Shown here: in pieces, positions 6,195 to 14,560 of the stretch
Layout of the letters: each line of letters opens with the position of its first letter
Position numbering within the stretch: position 1 is the first letter of the stretch
Origin: RGIG5579 sp045655865
GTDB lineage: Bacteria > Bacillota > Clostridia > Oscillospirales > SIG627
Direction of reading: 5' to 3'
DNA: 17,214 bases
Assembly (NCBI GenBank): GCA_045655865.1
Contig: JAZOQB010000042.1
Location: 1 to 17,214 of the forward strand
Notes under the pieces: generated by a model
Told to the model about the DNA's origin: nothing
Databases searched by the model: none
Seen by the model: the letters and a program-made list of their open reading frames with translations, nothing else
Translations under genes and position numbers: made by a program

Positions 6195-6597
6195 ATGCAA
6201 AAATTGTGGTACTTTATGAATTTTACTGCTAAAGAGCGTCTAAACGCACCAAAATCGAGCCAAAAACAGCAAATTGAGCACCGGAGCACCCTTTTCTGGG
6301 TGTTTCGGCGCTATTTTTATGCCTTCACGCTCCGTTAGAGCAGGTCTCTGTGCTTTAGGTTTTAATTATGGTGATGAGATTACGTGCGTTGAAATGATAA
6401 CAATATCATTGGCGAAGATTGCAACCCCTGCGATAAAAGCAATGTTTTTGCAACAATGCAGCTACTTCAAATGAGGTGCTTAGAAGTTTACTTCCAACAA
6501 AAGAGAAACCCGTTGTGGGCTTCATTCAATCGCCATATATCATGGTAGCAAAATCTGCTGAGATTTTCCTTATTCATACAAATACCACAAATGATAG
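6195..6597. other. Gene-free AT-rich region between tRNA-Ala and the c-di-GMP gene
   Basis: About 400 bases without a gene I can support. Short open frames exist on plus (for example 6274-6474) but lack a ribosome binding site or recognisable protein. One hairpin is visible: a CACCC/GGGTG core (near 6286-6302) inside an outer GC-rich arm, followed by TATTTTTAT, terminator-like. I looked for a c-di-GMP (GEMM) riboswitch here because of the downstream gene and saw no match to its conserved core. Confidence 0.4.
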
Positions 6598-6626
6598 TTG
6601 CCTTTCGATTTTATTTGTGTTACAAT
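6598..6626 (+). promoter_or_regulatory. Promoter of the GGDEF/EAL gene
   Basis: -35 TTGCCT (6598-6603), 17-base spacer, -10 TACAAT (6621-6626), 39 bases before the ATG. Confidence 0.72.
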
Positions 6627-6665
6627 TAAAATGTGGAATCTTATTAATTCTCTGGTGGTGAAAAA

Positions 6666-9600
6666 ATGAAGTCAATTCGCACAAAAATCATGTGGCTACT
6701 TTTCGGCAGCGTTTTAATAACTTCTTTGAGCATTGGTACTATTGGAATCATTTTGACCTCAGGTGTTATAGAAAACAGTTCCGTAGAAAATATGAACCTT
6801 TTATGTAAAACCAATGCCGATAAAGTGGATATAGCCTTAGCTAAGGTAGAAGATTCGGTTGACACACTTTCCCATACCGCAGTTTCAGAATTGTCAGATA
6901 TTGCAATGTTAAAGGACAATTCTCTGCGTGCAGCCTATTCTGCCGGTTTAGAAAAAAATGCGCTGCATCATATAGAGAACATCGATGGTGCCGTGGCAAT
7001 TTATCTTTGCTATAACACTTCCTATATCGGAGAGTCCGATGGTTTTTTCTATGTAAAGAATAAAGATACCAATCAATTTGAGAATCGACCGCTAACCGAT
7101 ATTTCTTTATATGCGGAAGATGATATCGAGCATGTCGGATGGTGGCACATTCCTACTAAGCAGAAAACGGCAACGTGGATCGAAGCGTACTACAATGCCA
7201 ATATCGATCACGATATGATATCGTATGTCGTGCCGCTTTATAAGGAGGGACAGTTGATCGGCGTTATCGGTGCCGATATTTCTACCGAACATATCGAGAG
7301 CCTCATAAAAGAAATTTCAATATTCAATTCGGGAAAAGCGGCCGTGCTGAAAAGTGACGGAACCATTGTATATCATCCGAATTTCAAACGAGGACATCTA
7401 CTTGGTGCAGGTGATCCCGGTTTTGACGGCGTTGTCGAAAAGCTCGCTGATGAAGAACACACAGGAGAGCTTATAAAATACGAACTTGACGGTGTTGAAA
7501 AGCAACTTGCCAGTTGTAAATTGCGAAACGGTATGCTGATGGTATGTTTTGCCCCCGTTTCCGAAATATACCGAGAACAGCATATGTTGTCCTTTTTGAC
7601 GCTTGCGTGCACCTTGATTGTTATCTCTCTCGCATCCGTAGCTGCATACTTTGTCAGTCGAGCGTTTGCCCGTCCTATCAAAAAGCTGAATGAAGCCGCA
7701 AAACACCTGACGGATGGCGAATTTGATTTTGATATTCAAACAGATCTTCGTGACGAAATCGGTGAGCTTACCTCTACTTTTATTGAAACACGTAAAATTT
7801 TACAGCATCAAATTCACTTGCTCGATACCGAAGCGCATCGCGATGGTCTTACAGGTGCCAGAAATAAATCCGCATTTATGGATAAAGAGATTGAGATTAA
7901 CCGCGAGATTATTTCAGGTAATGCGAATTTTTCTATTGCCGTCTTTGACGTGAATAAGCTGAAAGTGACCAACGATATTTTTGGGCATATGGCAGGCGAT
8001 AAACTATTGTCTACCGTTTCGGATCATCTTTCGTCCTCTTTCGGTGAAGAAAACATTTTCCGTATTGGCGGCGATGAGTTTGTTGTCATACTCCAAAATG
8101 AAGACAGCACCAATTGTAATGCATTGATGACCCATTGTATTGAGGAGATGAAAACTCTTTCGCTGGAAGGCTATCCCGAGTGTCGTGTTTCGTGTGCATA
8201 TGGTTTATCTCAGTTTGATGCAAAAATCGACCATCAGCTCTCCGATGTTCTGCGTAGAGCGGATAAGGAAATGTATAAAAATAAGGCAATTACCAAAAAA
8301 GAGACGTTTCCTTGGCAAGAAGGGATCAAAGGCATAAAGCAGCTTCAGATGGAAAAATATTGTCAGTTGTTGCAAACGTTATCCGGTAGTACTGACGACT
8401 ATTTGTTCATTATGAATACCGAAACAGGCGGTATCCGCTTTTTCGGAGAAGATTCCAACTCCTATGATATTGTGGGCGGGCTTGAACTGGCAAATGGTGT
8501 TTTGGATATGCTCAATTATGTTCACGCCAATGATCGCGCGCTTGTGAAACAAGCGGTATCTTCCATTATGAGTCACGATACCGAAGTGATTGATATCAAC
8601 TTCCGTATGCATGATAAAAACAACGCTAATATGCGTTGGGTCAACTGCCGCGGAAGTGTCATAAAGGATGAAACCGACAGTCATTTTGTTGTTATCGGAA
8701 GAATCTCTCAAAACGCAGTAAAGCATCTTTATAATCCGATTACCACCCTGTTTAATAAAGCGAAGTTGAAAAAGGACTTGCAAAATGAATCATCCGATGG
8801 GTTTAGCTGTTTGATGCTTCTTGATATTGATAATCTTTCGGAAATCAATCTAAAACACGGTTCGGTTTATGGAGATAGGCTGCTCAAAGCTCTGGCAAAA
8901 GAACTTGAAAAACGTTTTTCTATGACCCAGATTTATCATGCGGAAAAAGACCGTTTTGTTGTTCTGCTTGACGTAAATTCGAGCAAAAAAGCAAAAAAAA
9001 TATTTGACGAACTCAAAGACACTTTGGCCGGCAAATGCTCTGTTTCTGCTTCCGTTGTTCCAAACGATAAATCCGTGTACGTAAAGGCAGAAAATATTTA
9101 TGATTATGCCGTGCAGACACTGAATCACGCTAAAAAGAACAGTATCGGGCAGATCGTCTTTTTCTCCGAAGATAGCTTGCTCGAGAGAATTTCCGAAGTT
9201 GAACTTTTAGAAGAACTCGAAAAAAGCGTCAAGAAGAAATGTAGCGGCTTTTCACTGGTGTATCAACCGCAGATAAGCGCAGAAGATTATTCTGTTGTTT
9301 CGGCGGAAGCTTTGCTCAGATTCCAATCCAAGTCAAAGGGACCGATTTTTCCCGACCGGTTTATTCCACTGCTGGAACAAACGGGACTGATCCATGAAGT
9401 AGGCTTTTGGGTTTTGAACGAAGCGCTTTCTCAATGTAAGCTGTGGCGCCAGGTGATACCGGATTTTAAGATCAGCGTGAATCTTTCGCCCAAGCAGTTA
9501 GAAAAGAAAAGAATCGCCGCACAGATCAAAAATCTGCTTTCCAAGCATGCTCTCCCCGGAGAAGCGTTGATCCTTGAAATTACCGAATCTGCTCAGCTGG

Positions 9601-10400
9601 ATGCGAACGAGGACGTTCATGCGATTTTATCCAAATTGAGACAGGCCGGAATTCAAATTGCCATTGATGATTTTGGAACGGGCTATTCCAATCTTGGCAA
9701 TTTGAAACACATTCATGCAAACATACTGAAGGTCGATCGGATATTTATTCGTGGCATTAAAGAAAATGGATACAATTACAACCTGATACATAATGTGATC
9801 GAATTTGCAAAATCCAACGAGTTACAGGTGTGTTTGGAAGGGGTGGAAAACAAATCCGAATTCGTTGTTTTATCGGAGTTGCATCCCGACATCTTGCAGG
9901 GATATTTATTCGATAAGCCTTGCTCAGCGGATCTGTTTGAGGCAAAGTACTTTAACAGCGATACGGAGCACTACCGTCAACGGATCGGCCAAGTGGAAAT
10001 GCTGAAACAAGAACAAAGGCATGCGCCGCTTATGAATATGGAAATGAAAACAATATTGAGCGGACTTGATATTGGCTTGTGGATTGTTCGGATCAATATC
10101 CAAACCGGCGAGGGGGAATTGTATTCCGACGAAACCATGAGAAGGCTTTTGGGTGTTTCTGGCGATATGACAGCTAAAGAGTGTTTCCGATATTGGAAAG
10201 ATCACATCGGAAAAGAGCATCAATCGGCTATACACAGTATGTTCCGTGAAATGGCAAATAGCGAAGAAGTGTTTCAGCTGGAATATTCGTGGCACCATCC
10301 CAAAAAAGATCTGGTTACCATTCGTTTCTGTGGCAGATGCACGGAGAAAAATGATAAAATGATCGTTTTGGAAGGCTTCCATCGCGTGCTGGAGGATTGA
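6666..10400 (+). CDS. Membrane c-di-GMP signalling protein: Cache-HAMP-GGDEF-PAS-GGDEF*-EAL-PAS
   Basis: A 1244-residue sensor predicted to make and break cyclic di-GMP. Domain order: membrane helix (9-31); extracytoplasmic double-Cache sensor (about 35-300, with WIEAYY and IGVIGADIS); second helix (306-329); HAMP (330-382); GGDEF domain (385-545) with intact RIGGDEF (466-472) and FDVN (427-430), lacking the RxxD inhibitory site; PAS (565-685); a second GGDEF-type domain (690-835) whose motif is replaced by HAEKDRF (758-764), so not catalytic; EAL domain (838-1095) with EALLRF (881-886), NLS (939-941), EITES (971-975), DDFGTGYS (1001-1008), ILKVDR, EGVE (1058-1061) and QGY (1078-1080), all the metal and catalytic residues; and a final PAS-like domain (1120-1244). 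The ATG follows GGTGGTG closely. It stands alone between terminators with its own promoter, and is visibly more AT-rich than its neighbours, hinting at transfer. Confidence 0.93.
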   Translation: MKSIRTKIMWLLFGSVLITSLSIGTIGIILTSGVIENSSVENMNLLCKTNADKVDIALAKVEDSVDTLSHTAVSELSDIAMLKDNSLRAAYSAGLEKNALHHIENIDGAVAIYLCYNTSYIGESDGFFYVKNKDTNQFENRPLTDISLYAEDDIEHVGWWHIPTKQKTATWIEAYYNANIDHDMISYVVPLYKEGQLIGVIGADISTEHIESLIKEISIFNSGKAAVLKSDGTIVYHPNFKRGHLLGAGDPGFDGVVEKLADEEHTGELIKYELDGVEKQLASCKLRNGMLMVCFAPVSEIYREQHMLSFLTLACTLIVISLASVAAYFVSRAFARPIKKLNEAAKHLTDGEFDFDIQTDLRDEIGELTSTFIETRKILQHQIHLLDTEAHRDGLTGARNKSAFMDKEIEINREIISGNANFSIAVFDVNKLKVTNDIFGHMAGDKLLSTVSDHLSSSFGEENIFRIGGDEFVVILQNEDSTNCNALMTHCIEEMKTLSLEGYPECRVSCAYGLSQFDAKIDHQLSDVLRRADKEMYKNKAITKKETFPWQEGIKGIKQLQMEKYCQLLQTLSGSTDDYLFIMNTETGGIRFFGEDSNSYDIVGGLELANGVLDMLNYVHANDRALVKQAVSSIMSHDTEVIDINFRMHDKNNANMRWVNCRGSVIKDETDSHFVVIGRISQNAVKHLYNPITTLFNKAKLKKDLQNESSDGFSCLMLLDIDNLSEINLKHGSVYGDRLLKALAKELEKRFSMTQIYHAEKDRFVVLLDVNSSKKAKKIFDELKDTLAGKCSVSASVVPNDKSVYVKAENIYDYAVQTLNHAKKNSIGQIVFFSEDSLLERISEVELLEELEKSVKKKCSGFSLVYQPQISAEDYSVVSAEALLRFQSKSKGPIFPDRFIPLLEQTGLIHEVGFWVLNEALSQCKLWRQVIPDFKISVNLSPKQLEKKRIAAQIKNLLSKHALPGEALILEITESAQLDANEDVHAILSKLRQAGIQIAIDDFGTGYSNLGNLKHIHANILKVDRIFIRGIKENGYNYNLIHNVIEFAKSNELQVCLEGVENKSEFVVLSELHPDILQGYLFDKPCSADLFEAKYFNSDTEHYRQRIGQVEMLKQEQRHAPLMNMEMKTILSGLDIGLWIVRINIQTGEGELYSDETMRRLLGVSGDMTAKECFRYWKDHIGKEHQSAIHSMFREMANSEEVFQLEYSWHHPKKDLVTIRFCGRCTEKNDKMIVLEGFHRVLED

Positions 10401-10413
10401 TAAAAAGAAAAAA

Positions 10414-10456
10414 CATACCCGCAGACATTTTGTGTTTGCGGGTATGCTTCGTTTTT
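10414..10456 (+). terminator. Terminator of the GGDEF/EAL gene
   Basis: CATACCCGCA (10414-10423) pairs perfectly with TGCGGGTATG (10437-10446), with an inner ACA/TGT pair, followed by CTTCGTTTTT. It lies 13 bases after the stop codon. Confidence 0.85.
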
Positions 10457-10545
10457 GCGCATACAAAACCAAAAAAAGAGGGATATCTAACAAAAAAAGG
10501 CTATTACATTGGGATTTTGCTCTCTTTTTCAAAATAAAATGATTC

Positions 10546-10574
10546 TTGATAATTTTGAGAGAATATGGTAGAAT
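10546..10574 (+). promoter_or_regulatory. Promoter of the glycosyltransferase gene
   Basis: -35 TTGATA (10546-10551), 17-base spacer, -10 TAGAAT (10569-10574), 41 bases before the ATG. Confidence 0.78.
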
Positions 10575-10615
10575 AAAGAGGATAACAGAAAAAAGTCTGA
10601 AAAGGAGCCCAGCCC

Positions 10616-11551
10616 ATGTTTTTATCCATCGTCGTGCCCTGTTACAACGAAGAAAAAAACATCCGTCCCTTTTACCAAGAGACGGTGGCAGCCCTTTCCT
10701 CTTATATGGATCGCGCTGAGCTGATTTTCGTCAACGACGGAAGCTTGGACGGAACCGAAAGAGAGCTCAGAGCGCTTTGCCAGGAGAGCGAATATAAAAT
10801 TCGTGTGGTCAGTTTTTCCCGGAATTTCGGCAAAGAAGCGGCACTGCTAGCCGGTCTGAAAAAAAGCGCGGGAGAGTTTACCGCCATCATTGACGCAGAT
10901 CTCCAACAAAACCCTAAGTACATTGTCCAAATGCTAAACGTGTTGGCAGAGCACCCGGAATATGACGGCTGTGCCGCCTATCAGGGCGTGCGTAACGAAA
11001 GCCGTTCCCTCTCCTTTTTTAAGAATTCTTTCTATCGCATCATCAACCGTATGACTGAAGTGGAATTCTATCGCTCTGCCAGCGACTTTCGGGTTTTGAG
11101 CCGAAAAATGGTCGATGCCGTCCTATCAATGCCGGAAAAGTGCCGTTTTTCCAAAGGTATTTTCTCCTGGATCGGTTTTTCGGTGTATTACCTTCCCTAC
11201 AAGGCTGAAAAACGCCTGGAGGGAAAAACGAAGTGGAACTTTTGGAAACTGTCCCGCTACGCCGTTGACGGGATCGTAGCTTTTTCCGATAAGCCTCTGG
11301 TCTTCTCCTCTATTTTGGGGCTTGTTCTTTTTGCCATTTCCATTCTCATGCTCTTTGTTGTGGTGATCAAAACTCTCATTTTCGGAGATCCTGTGGCGGG
11401 TTTCCCCACGTTGGCATCTCTCATTCTCCTTTCCTCCGGAATTCAGCTTTTGTGTTTGGGCATCATGGGTCAGTATTTGGCAAAAACCTATTCCGAAAGC
11501 AAAAACCGCCCCCCCTTTATCGTCAAAGACGAATTTGAAAGCGGGAAATAA
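10616..11551 (+). CDS. GtrB/DPM1-like family 2 glycosyltransferase, membrane-anchored
   Basis: A 311-residue enzyme expected to move a sugar from a nucleotide donor to a polyprenyl-phosphate carrier on the inner face of the membrane. The GT2 catalytic domain covers residues 1-225: SIVVPCYNEEKNI (4-16), FVNDGSLDGT (38-47), the D-x-D metal motif in IIDADLQQNP (91-100), and SASDFRVLSRK (154-164), a conserved block in GtrB/DPM1-type enzymes. Two C-terminal helices (about 228-252 and 263-288) anchor it, as in bactoprenol glucosyltransferases. The start is set by AAGGAG about 9 bases before the ATG. It is monocistronic, with its own promoter and a terminator. No partner flippase or second transferase lies beside it in the window, so the glycan it serves is unknown. 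Confidence 0.9.
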   Translation: MFLSIVVPCYNEEKNIRPFYQETVAALSSYMDRAELIFVNDGSLDGTERELRALCQESEYKIRVVSFSRNFGKEAALLAGLKKSAGEFTAIIDADLQQNPKYIVQMLNVLAEHPEYDGCAAYQGVRNESRSLSFFKNSFYRIINRMTEVEFYRSASDFRVLSRKMVDAVLSMPEKCRFSKGIFSWIGFSVYYLPYKAEKRLEGKTKWNFWKLSRYAVDGIVAFSDKPLVFSSILGLVLFAISILMLFVVVIKTLIFGDPVAGFPTLASLILLSSGIQLLCLGIMGQYLAKTYSESKNRPPFIVKDEFESGK

Positions 11552-11560
11552 AAAGCAGAA

Positions 11561-11609
11561 AAAAAGCCTCGCCCTTCCCTAAAATGCAGGGAGTCGGCGG
11601 GGCTTTTTC
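11561..11609. terminator. Bidirectional terminator between gtrB-like gene and copA-copZ
   Basis: AAAAAGCCTCGCC on the left pairs with GGCGGGGCTTTTT on the right (one mismatch), with an inner CCCT/AGGG stem. The A run on one side and the T run on the other allow it to end both convergent genes. Confidence 0.9.
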
Positions 11610-11620
11610 TATCATCGGGA

Positions 11621-11830
11621 TCAACCGATCTCAATCACCTTGTACTCTTTGTCCTCCACGGCCTTTTTCAAAACCTCATCGGAAACATCACAAGTCAGGG
11701 TAACCGTTGCCGTGCCCGTCTCATAACTGACCAAAGCTTCCCCCACGCCATCTACCTCTTCCAGGGCGCGTTTGACTGCCGCCTGGCAATGGCCGCACAT
11801 CATCCCTTCGATTTTCAGTGTTTTTTTCAT
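11621..11830 (-). CDS. copZ: Copper chaperone CopZ, possible product of an internal start in copA
   Basis: The last 69 codons of the copA frame form a complete stand-alone copper chaperone: MKKTLKIEGMMCGHC at the start, Cu(I)-binding Cys12 and Cys15, and an acidic chaperone-type body ending KEYKVIEIG. An AAAAGGAG site stands 9 bases before its ATG, which would be pointless if this were only a fusion tail. CopZ carries Cu(I) in the cytoplasm and hands it to CopA or to CsoR. In relatives copZ is usually a separate gene after copA. The likely history is loss of the copA stop codon, leaving both a fused and a free form. Whether the free form is made is inference. Confidence 0.6.
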   Translation of the reverse strand: MKKTLKIEGMMCGHCQAAVKRALEEVDGVGEALVSYETGTATVTLTCDVSDEVLKKAVEDKEYKVIEIG

Positions 11831-14155
11831 AATCTTTTTCTCCTTTTCTATCTGTTTTGGTTTTTGAAGTGTATTTTTATTTTTTTGGTGATGCCTTGGG
11901 CTATGGATCGAAACGAAATTTAAACGCAAGGCATTGGTGACCACACAAAAGCTGGAAAAGCTCATAGCCGCCGCCGCAAACATCGGATTCAACCCCCAGC
12001 CCAGCACTGAAATGAACATACCGGTAGCCAGGGGGATGCCAAGGACATTATAAATAAAGGCCCAAAAGAGGTTCTGGTGGATGTTTCGTAACGTGGCTCG
12101 GCCAAGGCGGATGGCAGCGGGGACGTCGGACAAGCGATTTTTCATTAAAATCACGTCTGCCGCGTCAATGGCCACGTCCGTGCCGGCACCAATGGCCATA
12201 CCAAGATCTGCCGCAACAAGGGCAGGAGCGTCGTTGACGCCGTCGCCCACCATGATGACCTTCCCTTTTTCTTTCAGTTCACGGATCACTCGCTCTTTGC
12301 CATCGGGCAGAACGCCGGCGATGACCCGGTCCACTCCCACCGTTTTTCCAATGGCATTGGCGGTGCGCTCATTGTCTCCGGTAAGCATTACCGTGAAAAT
12401 TCCCATTTTTTGCAAAGCATCAACGGCCTCTGGGCTATCTTCTTTGATTACATCCGCCACGGCGATCACCCCTAAAAGAGTGTTGTCTCGAGCGAAAAAC
12501 AGGGGCGTTTTCCCCATTTCCGCCAGCTCCCGTGCGCTGTTCTCCATTTGCTGAGGGATCCAAGTTTTGGAGCGGATAAAGTCCAGGCTTCCGCCATAAA
12601 GAATGCTTCCGTCCAAGGATGCCACAAGACCGTTTCCGGGAAGGGCTTGGAACTTTGCTACTTCCATAGCCACAAGATTTTCCTCTTCCGCTCGACACCG
12701 GATGGCATAAGCCAAGGGATGCTCGCTCTTTTTTTCCAAAGCATAAGCCATTTCCAAAAGCTGAGTCTCCAAAACCCCCGGGGAAGGAAGAACGTCAGTT
12801 ACCAGAGGCTTTCCTTGGGTAATAGTTCCGGTTTTATCCAATACGACGATCCGGGCTTTCCCGGCGTTCTCCAGAGAAGATGCGGTTTTAAAGAGGATCC
12901 CGTTTTTGGCGCCCATTCCGCTACCTACCACGATGGCCACAGGAGTGGCAAGGCCCAAAGCACAGGGACAACTGATAACCAAAACGGAAATGCCTCTGGC
13001 CAGAGCAAACCCTAAGCTTTGCCCGAGAATGAGCCAAATGACGGTGGTACAAAGAGCAACACTCATCACCACCGGGACGAAAACGCCGGAAACCCGATCC
13101 GCTACCTTAGCAATGGGAGCCTTCGTAGCCGCAGCGTCGCTGACCATTTGAATGATTTGAGACAGGGTGGTATCCTCCCCAACCCTTTGCGCTTGACAAC
13201 GCAAAAAACCGGACTGATTGATGGTACCTGCGCTGACCGAGCTCCCAGCCTCTTTGTCAACCGGGAGACTTTCCCCTGTGAGGGTAGATTCATCCACGGC
13301 GCTGATCCCCTCCAAAACGATGCCATCCACCGGGATTTTTTCCCCCGGACGAACCAGAAAAACGTCTCCCTTTTTCACCTCTTCAACAGAAACCGTCACT
13401 TCCCGGCCTTCCCTTAGCAGCACCGCCATTTTGGGAGACAGGCGCATCAGACCCTTGAGCGCATCGGTGGTTCTGCCCTTGGATTTTGCCTCCAGCATTT
13501 TCCCTAAGGTGATCAAAGTCAGGATCGTTCCGGCGGATTCAAAATAGAATTCATCCATATACGCCATGACACCAGATGTATCCCCACAAGCCTGAGCGTC
13601 CAGCATAGCAAACAGAGCAAAGGTACTGTAACAAAAAGCGGCGGCAGAGCCCAAAGCCACCAGAGCGTCCATATTGGGAGAGCGACGGTAAAGGCTTTGA
13701 AATCCGCTGACGAAAAATTTTTGGTTGATGACCATAATGCTTCCGGCAAGAAGGAGCTGCAAAAGCCCCTGGGCCGGGTGATTATTTGCAAAAAAATCGG
13801 GAAGGGGCCAGTCCCACATCATATGTCCCATGGAAACGTACATAAGGACAGCCAAAAAAAGGAGAGACAGAAGAAAACGGCGAAGAAGGACCGGGGTTTC
13901 CCGATCTTTTAAAATATCTTCCTCCATAGGAGCGACACGCCTTTCATCATCCCTTCCTTTTTTCAAAGAAGCGCCGTATCCGGCGTTCTCCACCGCTCGG
14001 ATGATGCTCTCGGAAGAAGCACTGCCTTCCACGCCCATAGAATTGGTTAACAGGCTCACAGAGCAAGAAGATACCCCCGCTACTTTGGACACGGCTTTTT
14101 CAATGCGAGCGCTACAGGCCGCACAGCTCATTCCCGTAATACGATATTGTTCCAT
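11621..14155 (-). CDS. copA: Copper-exporting P1B-type ATPase CopA, fused in frame to CopZ
   Basis: An 844-residue protein that would pump Cu(I) out of the cell using ATP. Residues 1-68 are a heavy-metal-associated domain with Cys11 and Cys14 (SCAAC). The ATPase core has the A-domain TGES (293-296), the membrane metal site CPC (396-398), phosphorylation site DKTGT (440-444), SEHP with His479, MVGDGVND (635-642), and the Cu(I)-type signatures YN (702-703) and MSFSS (731-735). The core ends near residue 750. It is followed by a basic, Lys-rich linker of about 22 residues and, with no stop codon, a second metal-binding domain (776-844) with CGHC that equals a whole CopZ. GAGGG precedes the ATG. 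The gene is 22 bases after csoR, so both are in one CsoR-controlled operon. Either a true fusion or two products from one frame is possible. Confidence 0.95.
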   Translation of the reverse strand: MEQYRITGMSCAACSARIEKAVSKVAGVSSCSVSLLTNSMGVEGSASSESIIRAVENAGYGASLKKGRDDERRVAPMEEDILKDRETPVLLRRFLLSLLFLAVLMYVSMGHMMWDWPLPDFFANNHPAQGLLQLLLAGSIMVINQKFFVSGFQSLYRRSPNMDALVALGSAAAFCYSTFALFAMLDAQACGDTSGVMAYMDEFYFESAGTILTLITLGKMLEAKSKGRTTDALKGLMRLSPKMAVLLREGREVTVSVEEVKKGDVFLVRPGEKIPVDGIVLEGISAVDESTLTGESLPVDKEAGSSVSAGTINQSGFLRCQAQRVGEDTTLSQIIQMVSDAAATKAPIAKVADRVSGVFVPVVMSVALCTTVIWLILGQSLGFALARGISVLVISCPCALGLATPVAIVVGSGMGAKNGILFKTASSLENAGKARIVVLDKTGTITQGKPLVTDVLPSPGVLETQLLEMAYALEKKSEHPLAYAIRCRAEEENLVAMEVAKFQALPGNGLVASLDGSILYGGSLDFIRSKTWIPQQMENSARELAEMGKTPLFFARDNTLLGVIAVADVIKEDSPEAVDALQKMGIFTVMLTGDNERTANAIGKTVGVDRVIAGVLPDGKERVIRELKEKGKVIMVGDGVNDAPALVAADLGMAIGAGTDVAIDAADVILMKNRLSDVPAAIRLGRATLRNIHQNLFWAFIYNVLGIPLATGMFISVLGWGLNPMFAAAAMSFSSFCVVTNALRLNFVSIHSPRHHQKNKNTLQKPKQIEKEKKIMKKTLKIEGMMCGHCQAAVKRALEEVDGVGEALVSYETGTATVTLTCDVSDEVLKKAVEDKEYKVIEIG
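11840..11847 (-). promoter_or_regulatory. Internal ribosome binding site for copZ
   Basis: On minus the bases read AAAAGGAG, 9 bases before the ATG at 11828-11830, and lie within the Lys-rich linker codons of the copA frame. Confidence 0.7.
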
Positions 14156-14177
14156 AGAATCCCTCGATTCTTTTTCG

Positions 14178-14480
14178 TTACTTCATCAGTTTTTGAAAAG
14201 TGGTCACCAATTCCTCAATGACCTCATCCTTCCCTGCCCGGATATCCCGGGCGACACATCCGCGAATGTGACTGGCGATCAGATCCCGGTTAAAGGAATG
14301 AATGGCGGCACTCACCGCCGCAGACTGGGTCAAAAGATCGGTGCAATAGGCGTCGCTCTCCAGCATTTTGCGAATCCCACGGATCTGCCCTTCTATTCGG
14401 TTTAAACGGTGAATGAGCTTTTTCTTTTCCTCTTCCGGCCTTTTGGTGGTCTTTCTTTGGCAAGTACACTGATCCGGCAT
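14178..14480 (-). CDS. csoR: CsoR-type Cu(I)-sensing repressor
   Basis: A 100-residue all-helical repressor. The family helix HRLNRIEGQIRGIRKML (24-40) is followed by the Cu(I) ligands Cys46 (DAYC), His71 and Cys75 (HIRGC), the canonical C-x-n-H-x3-C set that separates CsoR from RcnR and formaldehyde sensors. Cu(I) binding would lower DNA affinity and derepress the operon. An extra CTC motif sits at residues 5-7. The start at 14478-14480 was chosen because AAGGAG lies just before it; a start at 14543 would fall inside the promoter. First gene of csoR-copA-copZ. Confidence 0.93.
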   Translation of the reverse strand: MPDQCTCQRKTTKRPEEEKKKLIHRLNRIEGQIRGIRKMLESDAYCTDLLTQSAAVSAAIHSFNRDLIASHIRGCVARDIRAGKDEVIEELVTTFQKLMK

Positions 14481-14514
14481 ATTCCTTCTCCTTGTAGTAT
14501 GACATTTCCCCATC

Positions 14515-14543
14515 ATTATATACCCCCTCCGGGTATCTGTCAA
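14515..14543 (-). promoter_or_regulatory. Promoter of csoR-copA-copZ
   Basis: On minus, perfect -35 TTGACA (14538-14543), 17-base spacer, perfect -10 TATAAT (14515-14520). Such a strong promoter needs repression, supplied by the operator in its spacer. Confidence 0.92.
14520..14536. promoter_or_regulatory. Likely CsoR operator
   Basis: ATACCC (14520-14525) and GGGTAT (14531-14536) form a perfect inverted repeat with a 5-base G/C-rich centre. The arms and the G/C-tract core resemble known CsoR sites (TACCC...GGGTA). It fills the promoter spacer, so bound CsoR would exclude RNA polymerase. Confidence 0.82.
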
Positions 14544-14560
14544 GATGCTGAAAAAAGCGC

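Noticed and set aside
5581..6289. Open frames across tRNAs with peptides such as GTRTPDPSHVKRMLYQLGYTS (plus) or EEIRTLDLTDANRALYQLSY (minus)
   Set aside because: These are the well-known false proteins obtained by translating tRNA genes in antisense; they coincide exactly with tRNA-Val and tRNA-Ala.
6274..6661. Two short plus-strand open frames (66 and 61 codons) before the GGDEF/EAL gene
   Set aside because: No ribosome binding sites, no recognisable family; the second overlaps the promoter of the following gene.
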